64,000 nt of DNA from Corynebacterium sp. 21KM1197 (GTDB lineage Bacteria > Actinomycetota > Actinomycetes > Mycobacteriales > Mycobacteriaceae). The position numbers were made by a program, and so were the translations under genes. The stretch's first letter is position 1, and each line of letters begins with the position of its first letter. The notes under the pieces are model-generated. The model did not search any database, was not told where the DNA came from, and saw only the letters and a program-made list of their open reading frames with translations. Positions 1 through 8,532 of the stretch are shown in pieces. The stretch lies in NCBI RefSeq assembly GCF_033783015.1, contig NZ_CP123907.1, forward strand, positions 62,001 through 126,000, in the 5' to 3' direction.

Positions 1-456
1 CTCTGGCGGCGCTCCGCCTGCTGGATCTCCGGACACGGCGAGGGCTGGGCCCTCTACGCCGAACAACTCATGGCCGACCTCGGCTACGCGGACGACCTGG
101 GCTACCGCATGGGGCTTCTCGACGCCCAGCGCCTCCGCGCCGCCCGCGTGGTGCTGGACATCGGCCTGCACCTAGGCAAGAAGGTGCCCGAGGGCAACGG
201 AATCTGGGACGCCTCCTACGCCAAGGCCTTCCTGCGGGATAACACCGCGATGGACGAGGCCAACCTGGCCTTTGAACTGGATCGGTACCTGGGCTGGCCG
301 GGACAGGCCCCCTCCTATGCCCTGGGCCAGCGCATGTGGGAGAACACCCGCGACGAGGCCCTGGCCGCCGGTATGAGCCTGCGGGAGTTCCACTCCAAGG
401 CCCTGGCGCTGGGCTCGATTCCCATGTCCGTGCTGCGGGACGAGGTGCTGGGGTAG
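1..456 (+). CDS. DUF885 family protein, C-terminal part (5' end outside window)
   Basis: The reading frame is open from the first base and ends with TAG at 454-456, so only the last 151 codons are seen. The opening residues WISGHGEGWALYAEQLM, followed by a helical stretch with LDAQRLRAARVVLDIGLH, match the C-terminal half of the DUF885 family. These are metalloprotease-like proteins in which the HGEGWALYAE segment is a conserved signature. A cytoplasmic hydrolase role is likely from the family, but the substrate is unknown. An internal ATG at 70 lies inside the conserved motif and is not the real start. The next gene follows after about 90 bases on the same strand. Confidence 0.8.
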   Translation, partial: LWRRSACWISGHGEGWALYAEQLMADLGYADDLGYRMGLLDAQRLRAARVVLDIGLHLGKKVPEGNGIWDASYAKAFLRDNTAMDEANLAFELDRYLGWPGQAPSYALGQRMWENTRDEALAAGMSLREFHSKALALGSIPMSVLRDEVLG

Positions 457-547
457 GTTCGGTTCCCCGGGCTGACTGTGGACGAGGGGGAGGATGTGAC
501 TCGGATCATCTTCCCCTTTGCCTTGGGGGCCGCTATTTTCTGAGGGT

Positions 548-805
548 ATGACTGCCGCTGATACCCCTCGGGTTTCCCTGCCACCCCTGGCGAGGTGGGG
601 GCTGGCGATCTTTGTTCTCGCCGCCGTGTCCTTTGCGCTATCCCTGCTGGCCTCGGGAATGGACTACCGCGCTCAGGAGCAGGCTGGAATCATGCCGGGG
701 CCCACGCCGGAGTGGATTATGTATTGGCATTATGCCTCCTGGGCGGCTGGCCTGGTGGGTGCGGTGCTCCTGGTCATGGGGATTATTCGGAGGGGCAGTC
801 GCTGA
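548..805 (+). CDS. Small membrane protein, function unknown
   Basis: Eighty-five codons starting at ATG 548. An in-frame ATG at 518 exists, but it lies in sequence without protein character. Two hydrophobic segments are visible: WGLAIFVLAAVSFALSLLA near residues 16-34, and a second rich in A, G, V and L near residues 60-78. The protein ends in a short basic tail (RRGSR). This looks like a two-helix inner-membrane protein. I do not recognise the family. It converges with the restriction endonuclease gene on the other strand, with 18 bases between the stops. Confidence 0.55.
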   Translation: MTAADTPRVSLPPLARWGLAIFVLAAVSFALSLLASGMDYRAQEQAGIMPGPTPEWIMYWHYASWAAGLVGAVLLVMGIIRRGSR

Positions 806-823
806 TTCCCCTTTTGCGCCGTT

Positions 824-1729
824 TTACACCGCGAGGTCGATGATCATGTCTGCGATGTCTCTGAGGCGATCGCCGTGGATGAGCGTTTCCAACATTTCCT
901 TAGCGTCATCGGTTCCTTTCTCTTCCACCGCCGCGATGAGTTCGGGGAGAAAGGCGTGATACACCATGTCTACGTCTCCGGTGCCCAGGGCCAGCGAGGC
1001 GATCCTGGACAGCGATGGCTCGGCGGTGACGGCGGCGATATGGGGTGCGCGGCCTTTGCGATTGCGGATGAGGTTGAGGGCCTCCGACCTGGTGTGCTGG
1101 GAGCGGTCGGATCGCATGGTCCATTTGCAGGAGAGCACTGCGTGAACATGCTTGGTGTGGGCGCTGCTGCTGGAATTGGCCAGCCGCAGCGGAGACAGGA
1201 GCCCTGATTGTGAATCCACCACGTTTTCTGCCTCGTTGATCTTATCGTCGGGCACGGAATCGCGGAGGATCATAATATCGGGGCTGATCACGTAGGAGTT
1301 CCCCAGCACGGATTCCAGCTCGCGGTTGATGGCGATGGCTCGGGCCAGATCATCGAGGTGCCGGTAGGGGTGGTACTGGGCGATGTGATCGGTGGAGCGC
1401 TTTGCGCCCACGTTTTCCACTGTCCAGGTGCCGGGTCGAATCGCCGCCATGCGCGGAAAGGTGCTTTGAACAAAGTGCGTGACCGCAGATTCAAATTGCC
1501 CTCCGGCAGTTTGCCCTGGGCCTTTGTCCAGTTCGGGGGCGTTGAGTTGCCGCGCGATGTGGAGGGCGAGGGCGCGGGAAGAGGCCTGCGATATATCCGC
1601 GTTGGAGGCCACCCATTCCCTGCGCTTTGTTTTCTTATCCACCACGCGATGGGATACGGAGAGTACTCCCAGAACGGTCAGTTCTTTGTGAAACGCCTGC
1701 CGGGCGGCGGTGAGGATAGCGGTGTTCAT
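824..1729 (-). CDS. NgoMIV-type type II restriction endonuclease
   Basis: A 301-residue protein closely resembling NgoMIV, a tetrameric type II enzyme that cuts GCCGGC. Matching blocks include GQTAGGQFES, IRPGTW, ISPDIM, SCKWTMRSDRSQ, RNRKGRAPHI and the C-terminal DLAV. The NgoMIV metal-binding set appears intact: E80, D151, S200-C-K202 and E216. The enzyme is therefore predicted to be active, and specificity for GCCGGC is inferred from similarity only. The frame extends upstream to 2041, but that part overlaps the methyltransferase out of frame and is not protein-like. The ATG at 1729 lies two bases after the methyltransferase stop, which suggests coupled translation. The intact nuclease sits beside a frameshifted methyltransferase gene, which is unexpected. 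Confidence 0.88.
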   Translation of the reverse strand: MNTAILTAARQAFHKELTVLGVLSVSHRVVDKKTKRREWVASNADISQASSRALALHIARQLNAPELDKGPGQTAGGQFESAVTHFVQSTFPRMAAIRPGTWTVENVGAKRSTDHIAQYHPYRHLDDLARAIAINRELESVLGNSYVISPDIMILRDSVPDDKINEAENVVDSQSGLLSPLRLANSSSSAHTKHVHAVLSCKWTMRSDRSQHTRSEALNLIRNRKGRAPHIAAVTAEPSLSRIASLALGTGDVDMVYHAFLPELIAAVEEKGTDDAKEMLETLIHGDRLRDIADMIIDLAV

Positions 1730-1731
1730 GC

Positions 1732-2746
1732 TTAGCCCCCTATGAGGGATAGGGGGCGTGCCGGTGTGGCGGGCTCCGTCTCCTCGGGGAGCGGCTTCTT
1801 GGCTAGGGCGGAAGCGATGCGCTTGCCCAGGGCCTCCGCGACCGGCGGTGGGAAGGCGTTTCCCACCTGCCGCCATTGAGCCGTTTTTGTTCCTTGCCAA
1901 TTCCAGTTTGCGGGGAAACCCTGGATAACCCCGCCCATTTGCACGGTGAGGCGGGGCATGTCTATGGCGGGGTCGGTAGGGAAGTCCGGCCCCGGTGCCT
2001 CCTCCGCGATGGAGGTGCCCTTCACTCCCATTGCCTTCCACGCGGCCTTCGCCCGCGTGGGGCCCACGTCCGGCCCGCCGTGCTTCTTGGAACCACCGAC
2101 GAGGGTGGGGGCCACCTTATCCGCTCGGCGCGCCCATTCCTCGGCCCCGGCCCAGCCACGGGAGGCCATGAGATCATGGAGCGCTTTCCCCACCGTGAGG
2201 TGCTGGCGCTGCGGCTCGGGAAAGGAAAAGTATGGGGCGTACTCGTGTCGGAGCGCGATGAGGATAAAGCGGGGGCGCAGTTGAGGAACGCGGTAGTCGG
2301 CGGCCTGGATATGGTTCCAGAAAACGGTGTAATTCTTGTCCTCCAACTGCTCAATAATGGAGGAGCGGTAGGCGTCGAATCGCTTTTGGCCCAGGCCCTT
2401 GACGTTTTCCAGGAGCACGGCGCGGGGTTGAATCTCCTCGATTAACTCTATGGCGCGGGGGAAGAGATCACGCTCATCATCGGCCCCAAGCTGTTTTCCC
2501 GCTATGGAAAAGGGCGGGCAGGGTACGCCACCGGCAAAGAGATCCACGCCCTGGTACGGCTGCCCATCAAAATCGTGTACGTCCTGGTGTATGACGTTCC
2601 AGTCCGGGCGGTTCTTGCGGAGGGTCTCCACGGCCCAGTCATCAATCTCCACGGCGGCGCGGTGGAGGAAACCGGCACGGTCGAGGCCCAGGGCCTGCCC
2701 CCCCGGCCCCGGCGCAGATTTCCACGCTGGTCAGCTGCTTGCTCAT
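1732..2746 (-). pseudogene. C5-cytosine DNA methyltransferase (NgoMIV-like partner), frameshifted in a G7 tract
   Basis: This is the partner of the NgoMIV-like nuclease and would methylate the same site. From ATG 2746 the N-terminus reads MSKQLTSVEICAGAGG, which is motif I of C5 methyltransferases (AdoMet binding). The frame then shifts at a run of seven G (C7 at 2698-2704 on the plus strand). With six G it would continue as QALGLDRAGFLHRAAVEIDD into the long downstream frame. That frame can start only at GTG 2652. It carries motif IV (GGVPCPPFS, catalytic Cys), motif VI (LENVKGL), motif VIII (QLRPR), the target recognition region, motif IX (LTVQMGGVIQGFP) and motif X (QVGNAFPPPVAEALG). A protein starting at 2652 lacks motif I and should not bind AdoMet. 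A sequencing error, phase variation or a real lesion are all possible. Confidence 0.85.
2698..2704 (-). repeat. Homopolymer tract (G7 on the coding strand) at the methyltransferase frameshift
   Basis: Seven consecutive C on the plus strand fall exactly where the two methyltransferase frames must join. Removing one base restores a continuous conserved motif I. Homopolymer runs of this kind are both a common sequencing artefact and a common site of slipped-strand phase variation. Confidence 0.85.
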
Positions 2747-2788
2747 GGAGATGTAGGTTACCAGGCGGGCGTGGCACGCCTGCCGGTA

Positions 2789-2808
2789 GTTAGAATATAT
2801 GTTCTAAC
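2789..2808. promoter_or_regulatory. 20-bp palindrome upstream of the restriction-modification genes
   Basis: GTTAGAA and TTCTAAC form 7-base inverted arms around an AT-rich centre (TATATG). The palindrome covers the stop codon of the upstream AbrB-type gene and lies 43 bases before the methyltransferase ATG. A TATATT-like -10 is contained in it on the minus strand. It could be an operator/promoter controlling the R-M pair. No separate controller protein gene is seen. Confidence 0.4.
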
Positions 2809-3886
2809 CCCGCCGCCTATCCCAGGCCCGCAGTATCCGTGGCAGATAACCGGCCAGGATAAACACGGCGATCAGCCGGATCATCTGCATGGCCACCACC
2901 ACGGCCCCCGCCCCGCCCTCGTGGGAGATGGCCAGCACGGTTTCCAGGGCACCGGGCGTGGTGGCCAGATACCCCTCAAACTCGCTCACCCCCAGCCATC
3001 GGGCGAGCACCCACCCGGCCCCCGCGCACAGCGCCATGAGGCCCAGAATGAAGCCCACCGTGGTGGGGAGTTGTCGAGCAAAGAGCCTCAGGGCGGGTAC
3101 GGAAAGCCCGCCGCCGCAGATCCAGCCGATAGAGAGAAAAGCCATGATGGCAAAAACGGGTGGCGGCTCCAGGCTCCAGCCGTCGGGAAGCAAAAGCCCA
3201 CCCGCCACGGTGAGCAGCAGTGGCCCCAGCACCCCGGAGGCCGGGAGGCGCAGCCACTTTCCCACCTTGTCCCCGCCCAGGGCGATGGCGAGGATCAGCA
3301 GCATGGAGCCGAGATGGAACGCGCCCATACCGGCGCTGTCCGCTGCGCCGGAAGTGGCGTCGGCAGCGGGCGGGGTGAGCAGGTGGGCGATGGGAGGCAG
3401 CGTCACCGAGACCACCAGCAGGCGCAGGTACTGGGTGAGCGCCACGAAGCGATAATCCGCGCCCACCTCCTGCGCCATGAGCGGCATGGTGGAGGCCCCA
3501 CCGGGCAGCATGGCCAGCACGGCCGTCTCCCGGCTCACCTCCTTTTGGGCGCGAGCCAGCGCCAGGGCCACGGCCAGGGAACACCCCACGGTGAGCACGG
3601 AAAAGAGCAGCCCCGGGAGGAGGAAGGAGGCCAAAATGGTGGGAGCCACACCCACCAGTGGCAGGCCCGCCATGATGCCGATGACGCCGCGCCCAAAGCG
3701 GTAGTAGTGCGTGTTCACATGCAGTTCCCTCCCCCGGCACAGCGCCACGGTTCCCGATACCGCGATGGCCGCTACGATCCAGGCCGCCGGGACGCTCCAG
3801 CGGCTCAGCAGCGCCCCGAGCGCCACGGAAAGCGGAATCACCAGCGCCCAGGCACCGGCCGTGCTGCGATCGGGGAGGCTCACCAT
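2804..3886 (-). CDS. AbrB-family (PF05145) integral membrane protein
   Basis: A 360-residue, very hydrophobic protein with about ten predicted membrane segments arranged as two repeats, typical of the membrane family often labelled AbrB or ammonia monooxygenase-like. The signature MLPGGASTMPLMAQEVGADYRFVA and the following QYLRLLVVSV match the family block that usually reads PGGLSEM...ELGADVRFVA...LLRLLLV. A similar motif recurs in the C-terminal half (TPGALETVLAISHEGG). Its substrate is not established. ATG 3886 gives a normal family length. It is divergent from the TauE/SafE permease, with 25 bases between the starts. Confidence 0.8.
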   Translation of the reverse strand: MVSLPDRSTAGAWALVIPLSVALGALLSRWSVPAAWIVAAIAVSGTVALCRGRELHVNTHYYRFGRGVIGIMAGLPLVGVAPTILASFLLPGLLFSVLTVGCSLAVALALARAQKEVSRETAVLAMLPGGASTMPLMAQEVGADYRFVALTQYLRLLVVSVTLPPIAHLLTPPAADATSGAADSAGMGAFHLGSMLLILAIALGGDKVGKWLRLPASGVLGPLLLTVAGGLLLPDGWSLEPPPVFAIMAFLSIGWICGGGLSVPALRLFARQLPTTVGFILGLMALCAGAGWVLARWLGVSEFEGYLATTPGALETVLAISHEGGAGAVVVAMQMIRLIAVFILAGYLPRILRAWDRRRG

Positions 3887-3911
3887 GCCCCCACCCTATA
3901 GAGTGATCCGC

Positions 3912-4706
3912 ATGACAGTAGAACTCAGCGTGGGCACCTGGGCGCTCCTGACGGGCGGGGCGGCGCTCGCGGGCTGGATCGACGCCCTGGTGGGCGGGGG
4001 CGGGTTGATCCTCATTCCGCTGTTGCTCACGGGCGCGCCGCAAATCCCCTACGCCACCGTGCTGGCCAGCAATAAGCTGGCCTCGGTGAGCGGGACGGCG
4101 TCGGCAGCCGTCACCCTGGTGCGCCGGGTGCGCCCGCCGGGCAGGGGGCTGTGGTTCGCGGTGCCGCTGGCGGCGGTGTGCGCGGCGGCGGGCGCGCTGC
4201 TGGCCACGGGGATTGATAGCGCGGTGATGCGGCCGGTGACCATCGTGCTGCTGGTGAGCGTGGGGATCTTCGTGGCGCTGCGCCCGAACTTTGGCGCGCA
4301 AGCCAGCCCGCGCCCCTGGCGAGGGTGGCGCGCGGTGGCGGTACTGCTCGTGGTGGGAGTGATCGCGGCCTACGACGGCTTCTTTGGCCCCGGCACCGGC
4401 ATGTTCCTCATCATGGCCTTTACCGCGCTGCTGGGGCAGAACTTTGTCACCTCCGCCGCGATGTCCAAGGTGATTAACACCGCCACGAACTTCGGCGCGC
4501 TATGCGTATTCCTAGCGGGAGGGCACGTGTGGTGGACCCTGGGCTTGGTGCTGGCGGCGGCGAATATCTGCGGCGCGCAACTGGGCGCGCGCACCGTGCT
4601 CGGCGGCGGCACGCGGCTGGTGCGGTACGCGCTGCTGGCCCTGGTGGTGGTGATGAGCGCATACCTGGGATACCAGCAGTTCCTTGGCAGCCAGGCGGCA
4701 GGATAG
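3912..4706 (+). CDS. TauE/SafE (TSUP) family membrane permease
   Basis: A 264-residue protein with about eight hydrophobic helices. The N-terminal GWIDALVGGGGLILIPLLL and the mirrored mid-protein AAYDGFFGPGTGMFLIMAF are the duplicated TSUP signatures. The conserved LASNKLASVSGTA block also fits. Members move small organosulfur or organic anions such as sulfite or sulfoacetate. The substrate here cannot be read from the sequence. ATG 3912 was chosen because the 67 in-frame codons upstream lie antisense to the divergent AbrB-type gene. Confidence 0.85.
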   Translation: MTVELSVGTWALLTGGAALAGWIDALVGGGGLILIPLLLTGAPQIPYATVLASNKLASVSGTASAAVTLVRRVRPPGRGLWFAVPLAAVCAAAGALLATGIDSAVMRPVTIVLLVSVGIFVALRPNFGAQASPRPWRGWRAVAVLLVVGVIAAYDGFFGPGTGMFLIMAFTALLGQNFVTSAAMSKVINTATNFGALCVFLAGGHVWWTLGLVLAAANICGAQLGARTVLGGGTRLVRYALLALVVVMSAYLGYQQFLGSQAAG

Positions 4707-4725
4707 CGCCCTAGCCTTAGCGGGC

Positions 4726-5034
4726 ATGAAGCACACCATCGGAGCGCTCGTGGCGCAGGTTCCGCAGGGCTGGGGAGAAACACGGGGCGAGGAGATCATT
4801 CAGGGGCTATGCCGCGCCTCCCGCCTCCTGGGGCTTATCGACGCCCACCTCGTCGCCACCGCCAGCGACCTCCCCGCCCTGGCCGTCCACGCCGGGCGTC
4901 ACAGTGCCGACCTGCCCTCTGGTTTTCAGTTGTGCCAGCGCGGTGCTTGTGAGGAGGGTGGGGTGTTGGTGGATGCTTCTTTTCTCGTGCGGTTGGCGCG
5001 GGTGGAGGGGGTGGGGAGGGAGGTGGTGGTTTAG
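4726..5034 (+). CDS. Hypothetical protein, possibly truncated
   Basis: A 102-codon frame beginning at ATG 4726, 19 bases after the permease stop. The first 65 residues look like a real helical protein (GLCRASRLLGLIDAHLVATASDL). The remainder has odd composition (GACEEGGVLVDASFL, then VEGVGREVVV), and the DNA becomes G/T rich, as if the original reading frame had been lost. I do not recognise the family. It contains one copy of the recurring CTTATCGACG motif. It may be the stub of a longer gene damaged at the edge of the foreign block that follows. Confidence 0.4.
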   Translation: MKHTIGALVAQVPQGWGETRGEEIIQGLCRASRLLGLIDAHLVATASDLPALAVHAGRHSADLPSGFQLCQRGACEEGGVLVDASFLVRLARVEGVGREVVV

Positions 5035-5551
5035 GGGTTTGGTTGATGGGCGCGGTGCCTGCTACCGTCTCTCTGCGTCAAAAGAGCGGAACCGAATCCA
5101 GGAGGCTTCACGCTGCGTGGCTTGCAAGGCTCGGCGAGCCTCCGATTGAGCCGACCGCGCGCACACGCTGGCATAGCGGGGCGGCGACGATTGTGCTCTA
5201 CCGGCATCGTCACGAGATCGCTGGCCCCTCGCCGATCGGTAGCCGCAGTGAGGGCCGCGGCTTTGACCAAGCTGCTGCCTACCGAGCGGCAAAGGCTGTG
5301 TTCGCCCGCGTGCGAACTCTTAGCACCGCACCAGACGGCGGACCTCAGCAGGAGATGGGCTGGGTCGCCCAGCCCGAACTGCGCCGGTGATGAAGCTGCT
5401 ATGATCGATGGAGTGGTGAGGTGCCGACGCGCGTCGTCCGCACTGGGCGCCCCGCCCTCAGCTAGGATTGACAACGAGAGACTGCGCACGCGCACCTGAG
5501 GGAACGGCTAAAAGCACAGCACGAACTAGTAAGTAAGAGGGAGTGATTCCG
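5035..5551. other. Gene-poor junction before the ABC-3C module
   Basis: About 500 bases without a convincing gene. Several overlapping frames are open on both strands, but none has normal composition or a ribosome binding site. Base composition falls from strongly GC-rich to mixed across this stretch. It is probably a decayed boundary between the chromosome and the imported defence module, and likely contains that module's promoter. Confidence 0.4.
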
Positions 5552-6532
5552 ATGAAGTACCCATACGAGAATCTATCCCCTGAGCAGTTCGAAACGTTGG
5601 TCACCCTGATATGCCAAGAGCTTCTCGGAATCAGCGTGCAAGGATTTGCCACAGGACCAGATGGCGGACGTGATGCAAGGTTCGAAGGAACCGCGCAACT
5701 CCACCCGAGCGTCTCGGAGCCTTGGAAAGGCCGCGTGGTGATCCAAGCAAAACACACGAACGGTCTTAACAAGTCTTTCACGGAGTCTGATTTCTACAGT
5801 GCAACGAGCAAGACAAGCGTCGTTGCCGATGAGATACCGAGGATCACATCACTGAAAAACTCGGGCGAACTCGATCACTACATGCTCTTCTCGAATCGAA
5901 GATTAACCGGGAACGGAGAGTCTGAGATTCGCCGGGCTATATCCGCGGCTTGCGGAGTTCCCACTGGCTCTATATATCTTTGCGGGATTGAGCAGATCGA
6001 GCTTTGGCTCAAGCGCTTCAGAAGTATTCCTGAGATCGCGGGTATCGATCCTATTGACTCCCCACTAATCGTAAGCCCGGAGGACATAGCAGAGATCGTT
6101 GCCGCGTTCGCCCAGCATCGCGACGGGATGGTATCAATACTCGATGATCCGCCCACCCCACGGGTCGATCTGGCCACAAAGGATCGACTGAACGGGATGA
6201 GTGACGATTACTCGAAGGCGCTCCGGCGTAAATACTTGAAGGATACCGAGCAGATCCGGCAGTTTCTTGCTGCTCCTGAGAATGGTGAGCTGCTTAGTGC
6301 CTATGAGTCAGCAGTCGACGAATTCGAGTTGCGAATCATCACCCATCGAAAGGATTATCATTCCTTCGATCAGGTTATGGACTACCTCATCGACTTGCTC
6401 TTCGAGAGAGACCCCATACTGAGGCAACACAAGCGTCTAACTAGAGCACTGCTCTTCTACATGTACTGGAACTGTGACATCGGAGCGAAGGGAGACGACA
6501 GTGCTGAGACCGACGAAACACTCGCATCCTGA
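5552..6532 (+). CDS. ABC-3C system Mrr-like restriction endonuclease component
   Basis: A 326-residue protein starting at ATG 5552, with AAGAGGGAG nine bases upstream favouring it over GTG 5543. The N-terminal domain opens YENLSPEQFETLVTLICQELLG and continues with GPDGGRDARFEG and VVIQAKH. These are the D and Q-x-K elements of a PD-(D/E)xK Mrr-like nuclease, and this wording is typical of ABC-three-component (ABC-3C) proteins. The C-terminal third is helical and probably contacts the partner proteins. Stop and start overlaps with the next two genes indicate one operon. The DNA is clearly less GC-rich than the flanks, which points to horizontal transfer. A nucleic-acid-cleaving effector in phage defence is inferred from the family. 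Confidence 0.78.
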   Translation: MKYPYENLSPEQFETLVTLICQELLGISVQGFATGPDGGRDARFEGTAQLHPSVSEPWKGRVVIQAKHTNGLNKSFTESDFYSATSKTSVVADEIPRITSLKNSGELDHYMLFSNRRLTGNGESEIRRAISAACGVPTGSIYLCGIEQIELWLKRFRSIPEIAGIDPIDSPLIVSPEDIAEIVAAFAQHRDGMVSILDDPPTPRVDLATKDRLNGMSDDYSKALRRKYLKDTEQIRQFLAAPENGELLSAYESAVDEFELRIITHRKDYHSFDQVMDYLIDLLFERDPILRQHKRLTRALLFYMYWNCDIGAKGDDSAETDETLAS

Positions 6533-6749
6533 CAGAACAGTGCTCAACGTTGCTCTTATAGCTCTGGAAGTTCTGAAGCGTAAACGACTCGAGGACTATG
6601 ACACTCTTCGTGCTACGGCAAAGAAACGAGTGTCCGGAGGTGATGTCTTGTTTCTTCCGGCAGTGAACTTTCTCTACCTGATGGGTCTCGTCGAGTACCG
6701 GCCGAAGACTGACTCGTTCGAGTATGTAGGTCCCAATGAAGCTGTCTAG
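6501..6749 (+). CDS. ABC-3C system middle component
   Basis: A small 82-residue protein. GTG 6501 is preferred over the in-frame GTG 6474 because AGGGAG lies just upstream and the protein then begins LRPTKHSHPDRTVLNVAL. The opening LxPTKH...PxR and the later LFLPAVNFLYLMGLVEY fit the winged-helix 'middle component' found between effector and ATPase genes of ABC-3C systems. It overlaps the nuclease gene by 32 bases and the ATPase gene by 14. It probably bridges the SMC-like ATPase and the effector. The exact middle-component subtype is uncertain. Confidence 0.7.
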   Translation: MLRPTKHSHPDRTVLNVALIALEVLKRKRLEDYDTLRATAKKRVSGGDVLFLPAVNFLYLMGLVEYRPKTDSFEYVGPNEAV

Positions 6750-8532
6750 AATCTACTCGAATCGCGATGAAGCATTCACTCCCATCGACTTTAATGATGG
6801 TCTGAACGTTGTTATTGCGGAGATCCGTGTACCGGAAAACCGTAATAAGGATACGCATAATCTGGGGAAAACTACCCTTGGTCTACTTCTTGATTTCTGC
6901 CTACTTGCGCGGCGTGACGCGAAGATGTTTCTGTTCAAGCACAAGGAGCTGTTCGAGGACTTTGTCTTCTATCTCGAACTTGAACTTGGGTCAGGATCGT
7001 ACGTAACGATCAGAAGGTCGGTTGAGGAAGCATCCAAGATTAGCTTTAAGCGACATGCGTCACCCGGTCAGGACTTCCAGCACTTGCCCGAGGAGCAATG
7101 GGATCATTACAAAGTGGCGTTCGACCGATCCAAAGCAATCCTGGACGGTCTTCTAGATCTAAGCGCTGTTCGTCCTTGGGACTTCCGTAAGGGTCTCGGC
7201 TACTTTCTGCGCACTCAGGACGATTATTCTGACGTGTTTCAACTCAAGCGATTCGCGTCCGGGCATGCGAAATGGAAGCCGTACGTCGCTCACATCCTAG
7301 GTTTTGACGCTCAGTTGATCTTTGACTTTTACGAGCGAGAGGAGCGGATCGATACCCTTCGCGCGGATGAGAAGACTATTCAGTCCGAACTTGGGGGTTC
7401 CATTGAGGATCTTGGTCGAATCGAAGGTCTCCTGCTGCTCAAGCGGCAGCAAGCAGAGAAACAGCAAGTGAAGCTTGATAGTTTCGATTTTCAGGACCAA
7501 GACAAGGCAAAGACAAAAGATCTTGTTGACCAGATCGATCAGGAAATCGCCGACCTGAACGCTGAACGATACACGCTTATGTACAACAGGAAGAAGATAC
7601 TGTCTTCCCTGGACGATGGCGAGATGGCCTTTGATCCGGAGCGCGCCGCGCGTCTCTTTGAGGAAGCTGGCGTGCTATTCGGGGGGCAGATTAAGCGTGA
7701 CTACGAACAGTTAATCGCGTTCAACGCGGCGATTACTGAAGAGCGTCGTGGCTACCTGCTAGAGGAGAAAGCAGAAGTTGAATCTCGGCTCAAGGAAGTC
7801 GGTACAGAACTCAATCGACTCGGCAAACGCAGATCAGAGACTCTATCTTTCTTGAGCGACACCGACGTTGTACGCAAGTACAAGGAAGCCTCAGATGAAC
7901 TAGTCGAGCTACGTTCCGACGTCATCTCCCTGACCCGGCAACGCGAGCACCTTCAGACCCTCCAAAGGCTACGGTCGGAGATCCGTGATGCTGTTGAAGA
8001 GAAGACGCACTTAGAATCTGCCCTGGAAAGAGAGTTCGAGGAGAAGAACAGGCCAGGTACCGACAGCGTTTATAGAACTATCCGGCTGCTCTTTGACGAG
8101 ATAATTGAGGGAGTGCTTGATCAGAACGCACTGCTCACGGTGTCGCTGAATCAGCAGTATCATCCGGAGTTCGAAGCCGAGATTCTTGATGAATCAGGAA
8201 ATGCCACGAGCGCGCAACGGGGCCACACATATAAGAAGCTTCTGTGCATTGCGTTCGACCTGGCAGTGCTTAGGGCGCACCTCGGTAAAGGCTTCCCCGC
8301 ATTTGTGTTCCACGATGGGGTATTCGAATCGCTGGATAAGCGCAAGAAGTCAAACCTTCTTTATGTGATGCGAGAATACTCAAATCTTGGAATACAGCAA
8401 ATCGTCACGCTTATTGATACGGATATGCCCCCCGATGTCGACGGTACGCCAGTCTTCTCCAAGGACGAGATTGTGCTCAGGCTTCACGACGAAGGACCTG
8501 AAGGTCGGCTCTTCAGACTGCGGTCGTGGTAG
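6736..8532 (+). CDS. ABC-3C system SMC/Rad50-like ATPase with DUF2326 domain
   Basis: A 598-residue protein. The N-terminus has an atypical P-loop, DTHNLGKTTLGLL, near residues 39-51. The middle (about residues 200-450) is rich in E, K, R and L heptads and predicts a long coiled coil. The C-terminus contains FVFHDGVFESLDKRKKSNLL and GIQQIVTLIDTDMP, the DUF2326 block that carries the second half of the ATPase. This is the standard ATPase of ABC-3C defence modules (YydD-like). It overlaps the middle component by 14 bases. Its GC content is low for the window. Sensing of invading DNA is inferred from the family; the trigger is unknown. Confidence 0.8.
   Translation: MKLSRIYSNRDEAFTPIDFNDGLNVVIAEIRVPENRNKDTHNLGKTTLGLLLDFCLLARRDAKMFLFKHKELFEDFVFYLELELGSGSYVTIRRSVEEASKISFKRHASPGQDFQHLPEEQWDHYKVAFDRSKAILDGLLDLSAVRPWDFRKGLGYFLRTQDDYSDVFQLKRFASGHAKWKPYVAHILGFDAQLIFDFYEREERIDTLRADEKTIQSELGGSIEDLGRIEGLLLLKRQQAEKQQVKLDSFDFQDQDKAKTKDLVDQIDQEIADLNAERYTLMYNRKKILSSLDDGEMAFDPERAARLFEEAGVLFGGQIKRDYEQLIAFNAAITEERRGYLLEEKAEVESRLKEVGTELNRLGKRRSETLSFLSDTDVVRKYKEASDELVELRSDVISLTRQREHLQTLQRLRSEIRDAVEEKTHLESALEREFEEKNRPGTDSVYRTIRLLFDEIIEGVLDQNALLTVSLNQQYHPEFEAEILDESGNATSAQRGHTYKKLLCIAFDLAVLRAHLGKGFPAFVFHDGVFESLDKRKKSNLLYVMREYSNLGIQQIVTLIDTDMPPDVDGTPVFSKDEIVLRLHDEGPEGRLFRLRSW

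Noticed and set aside
1730..2041. N-terminal extension of the NgoMIV-like nuclease (ATG 2041)
   Set aside because: The extra 104 codons lie out of frame inside the methyltransferase, are low complexity, and are absent from NgoMIV.
5031..5495. 154-codon minus-strand frame before the ABC-3C module
   Set aside because: No ribosome binding site or recognisable protein features. Several competing frames are open across the same bases.
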